From assembly GCF_001042595.1 (NCBI RefSeq), contig NZ_AP012326.1, positions 2,542,001 to 2,606,000 of the forward strand: a stretch of 64,000 bases of DNA, read 5' to 3'. The stretch comes from Bifidobacterium dentium JCM 1195 = DSM 20436. Lineage in GTDB: Bacteria > Actinomycetota > Actinomycetes > Actinomycetales > Bifidobacteriaceae. Under the pieces are notes generated by a model, which was not told the origin of the DNA, did not search any database, and was given only the letters and a program-made list of their open reading frames with translations. The position numbers and the translations under genes were made by a program. Of this stretch, positions 29,752 through 38,388 are shown in pieces (the first letter of the stretch is position 1; the number at the start of each line of letters is the position of its first letter).

Positions 29752-32742
29752 TTATCGGCGCATGGCACGCAGTACGCACTTGCGCAGTTCGGAGGCGATG
29801 AGCACGATCAGTGCCAGACCGACGCATTCGAGCCATGCTCCGGCACTCAACGGCACGGTGCCGAACGCGGTGTTGAGGAACGGCACATAGATCACCGCCA
29901 ACTGCAATGCCACGGAAACACCGATCGCGCCCCACAGCCACTTGTTGGCGAACAATCCGACGAATACCGACTGCAGGTGCGAGCGCAAGGCGAGCGCATT
30001 GAACATCTGCGCGAACACGAGAATCGTAAAGCCCATCGTACGTGCCTCGATCATCTGCGCCTCATGCCCGACGGCCGCGACGGAACGGTCCGTAAACAGG
30101 CCCCCAGCCAGGTGCATGTCCATGCCGATCAGCGTCACGGCGGCCATGATCACGCCGATGAAGATGATGTCGCCCCACATCTCGCCGTCGATCACGCGGT
30201 CGGTCAGGCGGCGTGGCTTGCGGGCCATCACGTCGTCGGTGGACGGGTCAACGCCCATGGCGAGTGCCGGAGCCGCGTCGGTGAGCAGGTTAATCCACAG
30301 CAGCTGCGTGGCGAGCAACGGCACGGTCACACCTTGCGTACCCGGCTGGGTGATGCCAAGGAATCCGGCGAAGATCACGCCACCGAACACGGTGAACACC
30401 TCACCTACGTTGGAACTCAATAGATAGCGTAGGAATTTCCTGATGTTGTCGAAGATTCCACGGCCTTCGCGCACGGCGGCGACGATGGTGCTGAAGTTGT
30501 CGTCGGCGAGGATCATCTTTGCGCTCTGCTTGGTCACTTCGGTGCCGGTGATGCCCATGGCGACGCCGATGTCGGCGGTTTTCACGGCCGGAGCGTCATT
30601 CACGCCGTCGCCGGTCATGGCCACGATGTTGCCTTGGCGTTGCAGGGACTTCACGATCTTCAACTTGTGTTCCGGCGCCACGCGAGCGTAGACGGAGACT
30701 TCCGCCGTCGCCTTGTCGAACGCATCGTCGCCGGGCAGCGCGTCCAGTTGGTCGCCGGTCAACGCCTTGCCGCCCTGTTCGATGATGCCCAAGTCGGTGG
30801 CGATGCGAGCCGCGGTGAGCGGATGGTCGCCGGTGATCATGACGGTACGGATGCCGGCCCGATGCGCTTCGGAGACGGAGGCACGCACTTCGGTGCGCGG
30901 AGGATCGATGATGCCGACCATGCCCACCCAGATCAGTTCGGACTCCAGCACGTCGCTCTGTTCCGCGATATCGGCGACATGGCCTGCGGCGTTGATCGTT
31001 ACGCCGGGCACGTCGGCAAGCGATGCCGTACCGAGCGGGCGATAGGCCTGTCCCAGCGTACGATAGGCTTCGCTGGAAAGGCGTTCGACCGTCGCCAGAA
31101 TCTGTTGACGATCACCTTCCGTGAGTGGACGGACGGCACCGTCGACGGCGATCCTGTTGCAATAGCCAAGCAGCACATCCGGCGCACCTTTCGAAAAGAC
31201 CGTCAGTCTGCCGGCATCCGCATTATCCTGCGCAACTATCGACATGCGCTTTCGTTCGGAAGTGAACGGGATCTCGCCGACGCGACCGTAGTGCGCATAT
31301 CTCCGGTCGGCCTTCACCTTGCGTGCACCGACGATCAAGGAAACTTCCGTGGGATCGCCGACGGCTTCCCATATGCCGGATTCTGTGTGTTCCCGCAGGT
31401 CGCCGTCATTGGCCAACGCACCGACGCCCAATGTCGCCACCGCTTCCATCTCGATTGCGGCACGTTCCGGCGTTCGTTGGTCCACTATCACCATGCGGCC
31501 TTCCGGCGCATAGCCCGTGCCGGTAATCTGCACTTCACCGCTGGGCGTGACCACGCGTTCCACGGTCATCTCGTTGCGGGTGAGCGTTCCGGTCTTGTCG
31601 GAGCAGATCACCGATGCGGAGCCAAGTGTTTCCACGGAATGCAGCTTCTTGACGATCGCATGGTGCATGGCCATGCGCTGCACACCGAGGGCGAGCACCA
31701 CCGTTAGAATCGCGGCCAATCCTTCCGGTACGGCCGCCACGGCCAACGAGACGGCCAGTAGCAGCGAGTCGATCACGTCGTGGATGTCGTTGAATCCTTC
31801 GGTGATCGCAAGCGCCACGAGTACGACGGCCGCGATGATGCACACCGCAATGCCCAGAACCTTGGAGACGTAGTTCATCTCCTTCTGCAACGGGCTTTCG
31901 TCATCTTCGGTGGCTTGCAACAGGTCGGCTATCTTGCCGACCTGGGTGTTCATGCCGGTACCGGTCACGATGGCACGGCCGGTACCTTGCGTTACGGAGG
32001 TGCCGTTGAATACCATGTTGGCGCGGTCGCCGAGAGCCTTCGCCTGTTCGAGCGTATCCGCCTTCTTGCCGACCGCCACGCTTTCGCCGGTCAGGCTGGC
32101 TTCCGCGATTCTCAGGGACGCGGCGACGCACAGTCGACCGTCGGCGGAGACGGAGTCGCCTTCGCCGAGCACGATGATGTCGCCCGGCACCACATCGACG
32201 GTGTTGATGCGGATGATCCTGCCGTCGCGTAGCACATTGGTCTGCGGCGCGGTCATTTGCGAAAGCGCTTCGACGGCCTGTTCCGCCTTAGATTCCTGAA
32301 TGTAGCCGAGCACCGCGTTGACGATGAGTATGAGCACGATGACGATGGCGTCGAACGGCAGTATTTCACCGCCTTCCGTTCCGGGTGCCGCATTGGCCCG
32401 TTCGATGAACCATGCGATCAGCGAGATGGCGGTGGCGGCCAGCAGCAGGTATACGAGCGGGTCTCGGAATTGAGCCAGGAATTTCTTCCATTTCGGTACA
32501 GGAGGTGCGGAGGCGAGTTCGTTCGGCCCGAATTTCGCAAGTCTCCGTTCGGCCTCCGCCTGACTCAGGCCCGTATTCGGATCGACATTGAGCGCATCCG
32601 CCACGGCCTGCGCATCGGTCAGTGACGGGTCCACACCGTGAGGCAGAACGTCCTGTATGGCATTGACGTCCATGGGACGTTCGGACTCGCCTGCGACAGA
32701 GCGGTGGGACTGAATGGCTTGATCGTTCTTGTGATCAACCAT
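29752..32742 (-). CDS. P-type cation-transporting ATPase, calcium-type (P2A)
   Basis: A 996-residue membrane pump. In order: an N-terminal cation-ATPase domain (about 30-95), the actuator TGES motif (218-221), the transport-site PEGL (339-342), the phosphorylated Asp382 in SDKTGTLTRNE, the TGDGVNDAP hinge and a C-terminal helix bundle. Ten helices are predicted. The architecture is that of bacterial SERCA/PMCA-like ATPases, which export Ca2+ or sometimes Mn2+; the ion is not fixed by sequence. AAGGAG lies about 7 bases before the ATG at 32742. The gene is monocistronic and divergent from the small-protein gene at 33155. Confidence 0.9.
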   Translation of the reverse strand: MVDHKNDQAIQSHRSVAGESERPMDVNAIQDVLPHGVDPSLTDAQAVADALNVDPNTGLSQAEAERRLAKFGPNELASAPPVPKWKKFLAQFRDPLVYLLLAATAISLIAWFIERANAAPGTEGGEILPFDAIVIVLILIVNAVLGYIQESKAEQAVEALSQMTAPQTNVLRDGRIIRINTVDVVPGDIIVLGEGDSVSADGRLCVAASLRIAEASLTGESVAVGKKADTLEQAKALGDRANMVFNGTSVTQGTGRAIVTGTGMNTQVGKIADLLQATEDDESPLQKEMNYVSKVLGIAVCIIAAVVLVALAITEGFNDIHDVIDSLLLAVSLAVAAVPEGLAAILTVVLALGVQRMAMHHAIVKKLHSVETLGSASVICSDKTGTLTRNEMTVERVVTPSGEVQITGTGYAPEGRMVIVDQRTPERAAIEMEAVATLGVGALANDGDLREHTESGIWEAVGDPTEVSLIVGARKVKADRRYAHYGRVGEIPFTSERKRMSIVAQDNADAGRLTVFSKGAPDVLLGYCNRIAVDGAVRPLTEGDRQQILATVERLSSEAYRTLGQAYRPLGTASLADVPGVTINAAGHVADIAEQSDVLESELIWVGMVGIIDPPRTEVRASVSEAHRAGIRTVMITGDHPLTAARIATDLGIIEQGGKALTGDQLDALPGDDAFDKATAEVSVYARVAPEHKLKIVKSLQRQGNIVAMTGDGVNDAPAVKTADIGVAMGITGTEVTKQSAKMILADDNFSTIVAAVREGRGIFDNIRKFLRYLLSSNVGEVFTVFGGVIFAGFLGITQPGTQGVTVPLLATQLLWINLLTDAAPALAMGVDPSTDDVMARKPRRLTDRVIDGEMWGDIIFIGVIMAAVTLIGMDMHLAGGLFTDRSVAAVGHEAQMIEARTMGFTILVFAQMFNALALRSHLQSVFVGLFANKWLWGAIGVSVALQLAVIYVPFLNTAFGTVPLSAGAWLECVGLALIVLIASELRKCVLRAMRR

Positions 32743-33154
32743 GATGATCTCCTTGGGAGCGCCGCGGAGTAGTCAGTTTCACCTGATACGGCGAAGCTGC
32801 GCGGTTGTGGGCGCTACGGCGATTGCCGGCAACGCATTCATGCCATTATTGCACACAGTGACTGTTTCGTAACGAGGCGACGCACCCGCAAATGTCAAGA
32901 TTCCGCAAATTCGTGAAACATATCGTGAAACAGTTTTGTCATTGTTCTCACAGCCAACGATTACGTTTTCTTCAAGATGAACCGATGATTATACAAAAGA
33001 ATCAACGATAATCGCATGACTTTCCCCAAGCACCCTGCCTATGATGAAGTCACAACGAAAGATAGAGCACACAGAAACACAACAAGCAACACGGACCGCG
33101 GCCGGCGGAAACAAGACAAAGGACAACGGTACGGCCGCGAAGGAAGGAAACATC
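32743..33154. other. Divergent regulatory region
   Basis: About 410 bases, AT-richer than its neighbours, holding the promoters of the P-type ATPase (minus) and the 40-residue protein (plus). It contains the direct repeat at 32911-32932 and an AT-rich stretch (32940-33020). No larger gene is supported. Confidence 0.45.
32911..32932. promoter_or_regulatory. Tandem 10-mer TCGTGAAACA, period 12
   Basis: TCGTGAAACA occurs at 32911-32920 and again at 32923-32932. A direct repeat of about 10 bases with a near-helical period is typical of sites bound by side-by-side regulators such as response-regulator dimers. The target gene (P-type ATPase or small protein) cannot be decided. Confidence 0.4.
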
Positions 33155-33277
33155 ATGAAGAACAACACTTTCGACCAGATCATCAGCGCCAACCTCGCCT
33201 CCATCGACCCGGGCTTCGGCCAGTTCGCCCTCGCCAAGGCCTCCTCTGACCTGTTCAAGAAGGTTCTCAACAAGTAA
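33155..33277 (+). CDS. Small 40-residue protein, probably highly expressed
   Basis: An ORF of 40 codons starting MKNNTFDQIISANLASID and ending SSDLFKKVLNK. The ribosome-binding stretch GAAGGAAGGAAA precedes the ATG, and a strong terminator follows at 33306. Its codons are almost all those favoured in high-GC actinobacteria (CTC, GCC, ATC, AAG, TTC, GGC), as in strongly translated genes. No signal peptide, Cys pair or double-glycine leader is present, so it does not look like a standard bacteriocin. I do not recognise the family. An in-frame start at 33041 exists, but its first 38 residues are of low complexity and unlikely. Confidence 0.65.
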   Translation: MKNNTFDQIISANLASIDPGFGQFALAKASSDLFKKVLNK

Positions 33278-33305
33278 GGCGCGAATCCCTAACGCGTAAA
33301 TGGCT

Positions 33306-33342
33306 AGGGGCCTGCGATTCCAACAGATCGCAGGCCCCTTTG
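33306..33342 (+). terminator. Strong terminator after the 40-residue protein gene
   Basis: AGGGGCCTGCGAT pairs perfectly with ATCGCAGGCCCCT (13 bp) around an 8-base loop, followed by TTG. It confines the small gene to its own transcript. Confidence 0.8.
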
Positions 33343-33521
33343 CGTCTGAAGATAATCACACTCGAAAATCACACCGCCTCGGTCTGCATATTACGGTCGG
33401 AGGCGCGTACACAAGGACCCCGCATCGCATCGAAGCCGTTGGTCACGACCTCGGAACCTTGTAGCGACCACGAACCCCTGATGCCATCGCATTTCCCGGG
33501 GTGCTGGGACAATAGGCAACT

Positions 33522-34511
33522 ATGGCAATGAAAAAAGGACCGACCAAGGGGTCGGGCGGAAAACATCGTAATGCGCTAAGGGGCAAGGGACCGACTCCCA
33601 AGGCCGAGAATCGCGTATATCACAAGGCCTATAAGGCCAAAAAAGTCGCCGATCGCCGTAAAATGGCCGATCCGCGACTGGCTGCACGCCGTCGCGTGGC
33701 AAAGTTCGCTTCGGAATCCGACGATCTGGTCATCGGTCGTAACGCGGTGCTCGAGGCGCTGCGCTGCGGCGTTCCGGCTTCGACGCTGTATATCGCGGCA
33801 CGCATCGAACATGATGATCGCACACGCGAAATCGTGCGTCTCGCCGGCATTCACGGCCTGCATCTCATGGAGGCGGACCGTTTGGAGATGGATCGCATCG
33901 CACGCTCTTCCAATCATCAGGGCATAGTGATGAAGGCACAGCCGTTCCAGTATTCGTCATTGGCTGAACTCGTGGAACGCGCGGACAAGAAGTCCCGCGC
34001 CATGGAAGCCGCAAACTCGGCAGCCGCGCGCATCGCGGCCCGTCCGCTGTTCATCGCGCTCGACGGCGTCACCGACCCGCAGAATCTGGGCGCGGTCATC
34101 CGTTCCGCAGCGGCATTCGGTGCCAATGGCGTGATTCTGCCGGAGCGTCGTTCCGCTTCGGTTACGGCCGCCGCCTGGAAGGTGTCCGCCGGCGCGGCCG
34201 CGCATATGCCGGTCGCCCGTGTAGTGAATCTGACCAAGGCGATCGAAAGCCTGAAGGAACGCGGTTATTACAGCATCGGTCTTGACGGCGGCGGCGATGC
34301 GCTCGTCGGCGAAACCGGTTTTGAAACCGATCCGCTCGTCGTCGTGCTTGGGTCCGAAGGCAATGGCCTGAGCCGTCTGGTGCGCAGCACATGCGACGTC
34401 ATCGCCGGTATTCCGATGTCGAGCATGGTCGAGTCGCTCAACGCGTCCGTCGCAGCCGGCATCACGCTGTATGCAGTGGCCCGCGCCCGTCGGGAAGCCG
34501 CCAACAACTAA
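33522..34511 (+). CDS. rlmB: 23S rRNA (guanosine-2'-O-)-methyltransferase RlmB, TrmH family
   Basis: A 329-residue SPOUT methyltransferase. A basic N-terminal extension (about 1-65) precedes the L30e-like RNA-binding domain (about 68-150, VIGRNAVLEALRCG). The SPOUT domain carries the three TrmH motifs: LDGVTDPQNLGAVIRSA, VVVLGSEGNGLS and IPMSSMVESLNASVAAG, the last forming the knot that binds S-adenosylmethionine. It methylates a ribose in 23S rRNA (G2251 in E. coli). The start is ATG 33522 or ATG 33528. It is followed by a symmetric terminator. Confidence 0.88.
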   Translation: MAMKKGPTKGSGGKHRNALRGKGPTPKAENRVYHKAYKAKKVADRRKMADPRLAARRRVAKFASESDDLVIGRNAVLEALRCGVPASTLYIAARIEHDDRTREIVRLAGIHGLHLMEADRLEMDRIARSSNHQGIVMKAQPFQYSSLAELVERADKKSRAMEAANSAAARIAARPLFIALDGVTDPQNLGAVIRSAAAFGANGVILPERRSASVTAAAWKVSAGAAAHMPVARVVNLTKAIESLKERGYYSIGLDGGGDALVGETGFETDPLVVVLGSEGNGLSRLVRSTCDVIAGIPMSSMVESLNASVAAGITLYAVARARREAANN

Positions 34512-34523
34512 ATACGATGCATA

Positions 34524-34565
34524 ACGAAAGTGGCTGGGTTACATATGTAGCCCAGCCACTTTCGT
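34524..34565. terminator. Bidirectional terminator between convergent genes
   Basis: ACGAAAGTGGCTGGG pairs perfectly with CCCAGCCACTTTCGT (15 bp), and the loop holds ACATATGT. It serves both rlmB (plus) and the DUF4032 gene (minus). Confidence 0.85.
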
Positions 34566-34586
34566 ATTACAGCTTCAGAACAACGC

Positions 34587-35999
34587 CTAATGGCTCCACA
34601 CCGCGGCATCCGGATCATCATCCGGATTATAGCCGTCGTCATCGGGGTCGTTGTAGGTGTATTCGTCATCGATCACGCCGGAGTCGGCTTCTGCGTTCAA
34701 CGCGTCCACGTCCTTCTGCTCAAGCTTGTACTGCGGCAACACGTTTTCCACATAACTCTGCACCGCTTCGGCCATCGGCACATCATGACCGGCTTTTTCG
34801 GCCAGGAACCAACGATGGTCAAGCACTTCATGGAAGAACTGCGCCGGCTCGATCTGCGACCGGTATTCCCGCGGAATCATGCGTACGGTCGGCTCGAACA
34901 CCTCGCGCATCCAATCGGTCGCCACGATTTCGAGATCCTCCCCTTCACGCCAGGTGGAGGCACGATAGGCGTCCAGATCGTTGAGCAGACGGCTGGCCTG
35001 ATTCTCCTGCACGTCCAGACCGGTCAGACGCAGCAGCTTGCGATTGGCATAGCCCGCATCGACCACACGCGGACGTACCAGCACACGCTTGCCGTCCTCT
35101 GCGGTCTTCATTTCCAGCTCGTCCACGTCAAAGCCGAGTTCATTGAGCTTGTTGACGCGCTTTTCGATCTTCCACATCTCGTCCGGGCCGAAATCATCGG
35201 TGTCGGTCAGGGCGCTCCACAGCGAATGATAGCGGTCAACCAGACGATCGCCGATCTCGATCTCGTCCACACCGCTCGGCAACAGCGAACCGGAGGAAAG
35301 ATCCATCAGTTCGCCGATGATGTTCGTACGGGCCAGATCCACATCGTATTCGCGCTGGCCTTCAGTCAGGTTGATCTGCAGGTCACCGGTTTCAGCGTCG
35401 ACCAGGAATGCCGAGAAAGCGTCGGCATCGCGCAGGAACAACACGTTCGACAGAGACACGTCGCCCCAGTAGAAGCCCGCTAGGTGCAGACGCACCATCA
35501 GTACGGCCAGTGCGTCAATCAGTCGTTCGGCGGTATCGGGACGCAGGTTGCGTGCGAACAACGCACGGTACGGCAGCGAGAACTTCAGATGCTTGGTGAC
35601 CAAAATGGCCTCCAAAGGCTCACCATCACGGCTATGACGACCCGTCACCACGGCGATCGGCTGCACGGTCGGCAGTTCCAGCTTCTGCAACCGGCGCAGC
35701 AGCTCATATTCTCGCTCGGCCACATTGCGGGTGATTTCCTTCATCGCATAAACTTCGTCGCCTACGTGCACGAAACGCACCACGTGCCTCGAGATGCCTC
35801 GCGGCAGATTGGCCAGCAGGTCTTCGGGCCAGGTCGCCAGCGGCTTTTCCCACGGCAGGGTGAACATCTTCGGATTCGAGCTTGCGGCGGTGATCTTCAG
35901 CGCCTGCGGTTCCGGAGATTGTGCAGCTGGATCCTCGGCCTTCACGGAAGTGGCCTTAAGCACACGGGGATCCATCTGGGGCAGTTCAATAGATTCCAT
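34587..35999 (-). CDS. DUF4032 protein with kinase-like fold
   Basis: A 470-residue soluble protein. Residues 80-215 look like a distant protein-kinase or lipopolysaccharide-kinase fold: VRFVHVGDEVYAMKEI contains a Lys like the ATP-binding one, MVRLHLAGFYWGDVSLSNVLF resembles a catalytic loop with Asp and Asn, and AFLVDAETG resembles the metal-binding DxD/DFG segment. The second half matches the actinobacterial DUF4032 domain. The C-terminus is very acidic (DDDGYNPDDDPDAA). The target is unknown. A strong family resemblance but no known role is what the sequence supports. It is monocistronic. Confidence 0.75.
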   Translation of the reverse strand: MESIELPQMDPRVLKATSVKAEDPAAQSPEPQALKITAASSNPKMFTLPWEKPLATWPEDLLANLPRGISRHVVRFVHVGDEVYAMKEITRNVAEREYELLRRLQKLELPTVQPIAVVTGRHSRDGEPLEAILVTKHLKFSLPYRALFARNLRPDTAERLIDALAVLMVRLHLAGFYWGDVSLSNVLFLRDADAFSAFLVDAETGDLQINLTEGQREYDVDLARTNIIGELMDLSSGSLLPSGVDEIEIGDRLVDRYHSLWSALTDTDDFGPDEMWKIEKRVNKLNELGFDVDELEMKTAEDGKRVLVRPRVVDAGYANRKLLRLTGLDVQENQASRLLNDLDAYRASTWREGEDLEIVATDWMREVFEPTVRMIPREYRSQIEPAQFFHEVLDHRWFLAEKAGHDVPMAEAVQSYVENVLPQYKLEQKDVDALNAEADSGVIDDEYTYNDPDDDGYNPDDDPDAAVWSH

Positions 36000-36055
36000 A
36001 ACTCACCAATCTACCCTTTGACCTACCCACGGGGAGGCCTTCAGCGGCGGGCAGG

Positions 36056-36089
36056 CAAAAAAGAAGCCCCGCACCTACGCGGGGCTTCT
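36056..36089 (-). terminator. Terminator after the MsmK-like ATPase gene
   Basis: On the minus strand AGAAGCCCCGC pairs with GCGGGGCTTCT (11 bp, 6-base loop) and is followed by TTTTTTGCC, about 130 bases downstream of the ATPase stop. Confidence 0.85.
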
Positions 36090-36223
36090 CCAACGAGACA
36101 ATAAGAGAGGAAGAGAATGTCTCGTTTAATGGTTGACGGAAGTGGAACTTCCGCCAAGTTTATTCAGCCACCCGCCGGAATGCCTTACGAGAAGACTTCC
36201 AACGGTTGGTTACTCCTATCTGC

Positions 36224-37351
36224 TCAGTTCAGGCGCAGCTCGGTCGACGGAGCGAACAGGTGCATCTTGGACGGGTCGATCTTGATCTTGACGGTATCGC
36301 CGACCTTCGGAAGAGCACGCGGGTTCACGCGAATCGTGGTGAGCTTGTTCTGATCGGACATCATGGTGGATGCCTCGGTAGAGGAACCATCGGTGAGGAT
36401 GTTGCCGTAGATGTAGCCATCGGAGCCCAGATCCTCAACGTTCATGACCTTGAGGGAGAAGGCGTTGGCATCATCCGGAGCAGCCAGGGAAGCGTCTTCC
36501 GGACGGAAGCCGACGACGATCTGGTTGTTGTCCTCAGCGGTCAGCTTGTTGACGGCCTCAGCCGGCAGATCCACGGTGTCCTCGCCGATCTTCGCCTTGC
36601 CGTTGACCACCGGATGGGTGTTGATGTTCATCGACGGGGAGCCGATGAAGCCAGCGACGAAGACATTGGCCGGGCGATCGTACAGCTCGGTCGGAGCACC
36701 GACCTGCTGCAGAAGGCCGAGCTTGATGACGGCGATGCGGTCACCCATGGTCAGAGCTTCGGTCTGATCGTGGGTCACGTACAGGGTGGTGACACCCAGC
36801 TGGCGCTGCAGGGCAGCGATCTGGGTACGGGTCTGCACGCGGAGCTTGGCGTCGAGGTTGGACAGCGGCTCATCCATGAGGAAGACCTTCGGCTCACGGA
36901 CGATTGCACGGCCCATGGCCACACGCTGACGCTGACCACCGGACAGAGCCTTCGGCTTACGATCGAGGTACTCGGTCAGGTCGAGGATCTCAGCGGCCTT
37001 CTCGACGCGCTTGCGGATCTCTTCCTTCGAGGTGCCGGCGATCTTCAGAGCGAAGCCCATGTTGTCCGCAACGGTCATGTGCGGGTACAGAGCGTAGTTC
37101 TGGAACACCATTGCGATGTCGCGATCCTTCGGCTGCATCGTGGTGACATCCTTGCCACCGATGAGGATACGGCCCTTGTTGACCTCTTCGAGGCCCGCGA
37201 GCATACGCAGGGTGGTGGACTTGCCGCAGCCAGACGGGCCAACCAGCACAAGGAACTCGCCGTCCTTGATATCCAGGTTCAGATCATCCACCGACGGCTT
37301 ATCGTTGCCCGGGTAGATACGAGTAACATGGTCGAATACGACTTCTGCCAT
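36224..37351 (-). CDS. msmK: Multi-sugar ABC importer ATPase, MsmK/UgpC-like
   Basis: A 375-residue ATPase of the MalK type. Walker A GPSGCGKST (38-46), signature LSGGQRQRVAMGRA (136-149) and Walker B VFLMDEPLSNLD (156-167) are intact. A C-terminal OB-fold regulatory domain follows (about 235-375). It carries no permease or binding-protein neighbours. In bifidobacteria and related bacteria such lone ATPases power many sugar importers, so it is the natural partner of the alpha-galactoside permeases at 17.8-19.7 kb, which lack an ATPase gene. That link is inference. AAAGGATGACAAATC precedes the ATG. Confidence 0.88.
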   Translation of the reverse strand: MAEVVFDHVTRIYPGNDKPSVDDLNLDIKDGEFLVLVGPSGCGKSTTLRMLAGLEEVNKGRILIGGKDVTTMQPKDRDIAMVFQNYALYPHMTVADNMGFALKIAGTSKEEIRKRVEKAAEILDLTEYLDRKPKALSGGQRQRVAMGRAIVREPKVFLMDEPLSNLDAKLRVQTRTQIAALQRQLGVTTLYVTHDQTEALTMGDRIAVIKLGLLQQVGAPTELYDRPANVFVAGFIGSPSMNINTHPVVNGKAKIGEDTVDLPAEAVNKLTAEDNNQIVVGFRPEDASLAAPDDANAFSLKVMNVEDLGSDGYIYGNILTDGSSTEASTMMSDQNKLTTIRVNPRALPKVGDTVKIKIDPSKMHLFAPSTELRLN

Positions 37352-37671
37352 GATTTGTCATCCTTTCAGAGGCAGGTACGTGCCTCACGATCCGTTGTAA
37401 AGGGATTTCTTTCCTGTGCCTCGCCTTGCAGCTTACGACTTCGACAAAGCCACAATTCAAAGCGTTAATTTATGTACTTGGTTTAGCGAAGATCTCTTCG
37501 TTGAGCCACGTTCCATAATACACACTTCACCCGATTAGGCAACGCGTGTCGCGCACTCGACACACAGAGCCGGAAAGGGAATTATTCTCTGAATCACGGA
37601 TTACAGCGTAGTTTTTATCATGCGGACGCGAGACAATGAATGAGGAACCACGAAAGGGAAGGTTTTCAGGC
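37352..37671. other. Promoter region between msmK and the second LytTR system
   Basis: About 320 bases between divergent genes. It is AT-richer toward the middle (37440-37530). I found no AgrD-like peptide frame, tRNA or long repeat in it. Promoters for both flanking genes must lie here, but I could not assign boxes with confidence. Confidence 0.4.
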
Positions 37672-38388
37672 ATGCGCAACATACGAATCGGAGTGGTCGA
37701 AGACGACCCCGCAAGCTGCCAGCGCGTACTCGACTATCTCAATCGCTATCAAAGCGAGAATGATGAACGATTCACCGTCTCCGTATTCGACGACGGCGCT
37801 CGAATCGTCGAGAAGTACACCCCTGTCTATGACATCCTGCTCCTCGACATCGAGATGAAGGAGATGGACGGCATGGAGGCGGCCCAACGCATACGCGAGC
37901 GCGACGACCATGTGGTAATCGTGTTCATCACTGCGGCTCCGCAGTATGCCATCAGCGGCTATGAGGTACGTGCGTTGTCATATCTGCTCAAACCCGTACC
38001 GTGGTTTGCGTTTTCGCAGGAACTCAAGCGTTCCATCGATGCTCTGCGCCGCAACGGCGACGATTCGATGCTGATCGAGACCGGCAGCGGCCAGATGCGT
38101 CTTGAATTGACGGACATCGTATACCTCGAATCGATTCGCCACACGATCGTGATCCACACGCTTGATGGCAAATTGTCGATCAATGGCACGCTCAAAGATA
38201 TGGAGGCGAAGCTCGCCGACCACCATTTCTTCCGCTCGAATTCCTGCTATCTGGTGAATCTTCGGCACGTCGCCGGCGTGGCCGACCAAGATTGCGTGAT
38301 GTCGAATGGCGAGCGCCTGCGCGTAAGTCGACCGCGTAAAAAGGCGTTCCTGGCGGCATTGGCCGACTTCATGGGAGGCGGAAGGTGA
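37672..38388 (+). CDS. LytTR-family response regulator, second system
   Basis: A 238-residue regulator with a receiver domain (about 1-125) and a LytTR DNA-binding domain (about 140-235). The phospho-acceptor is Asp59 in ILLLDIEMKEMDG, and VVEDD near the start supplies the acidic pocket. NSCYLVNLRHVAGV is the LytTR core. Start ATG 37672 (MRNIRIGVVEDD) lies about 10 bases after GGGAAGG; an upstream in-frame ATG at 37636 is less likely. The stop overlaps the kinase start (GTGA). It is a paralogue of the regulator at 3489-4196 but clearly diverged. Confidence 0.87.
   Translation: MRNIRIGVVEDDPASCQRVLDYLNRYQSENDERFTVSVFDDGARIVEKYTPVYDILLLDIEMKEMDGMEAAQRIRERDDHVVIVFITAAPQYAISGYEVRALSYLLKPVPWFAFSQELKRSIDALRRNGDDSMLIETGSGQMRLELTDIVYLESIRHTIVIHTLDGKLSINGTLKDMEAKLADHHFFRSNSCYLVNLRHVAGVADQDCVMSNGERLRVSRPRKKAFLAALADFMGGGR

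Noticed and set aside
33041..33154. Upstream extension of the 40-residue protein
   Set aside because: The extra 38 residues are of low complexity and the strong ribosome-binding stretch is placed for the ATG at 33155.
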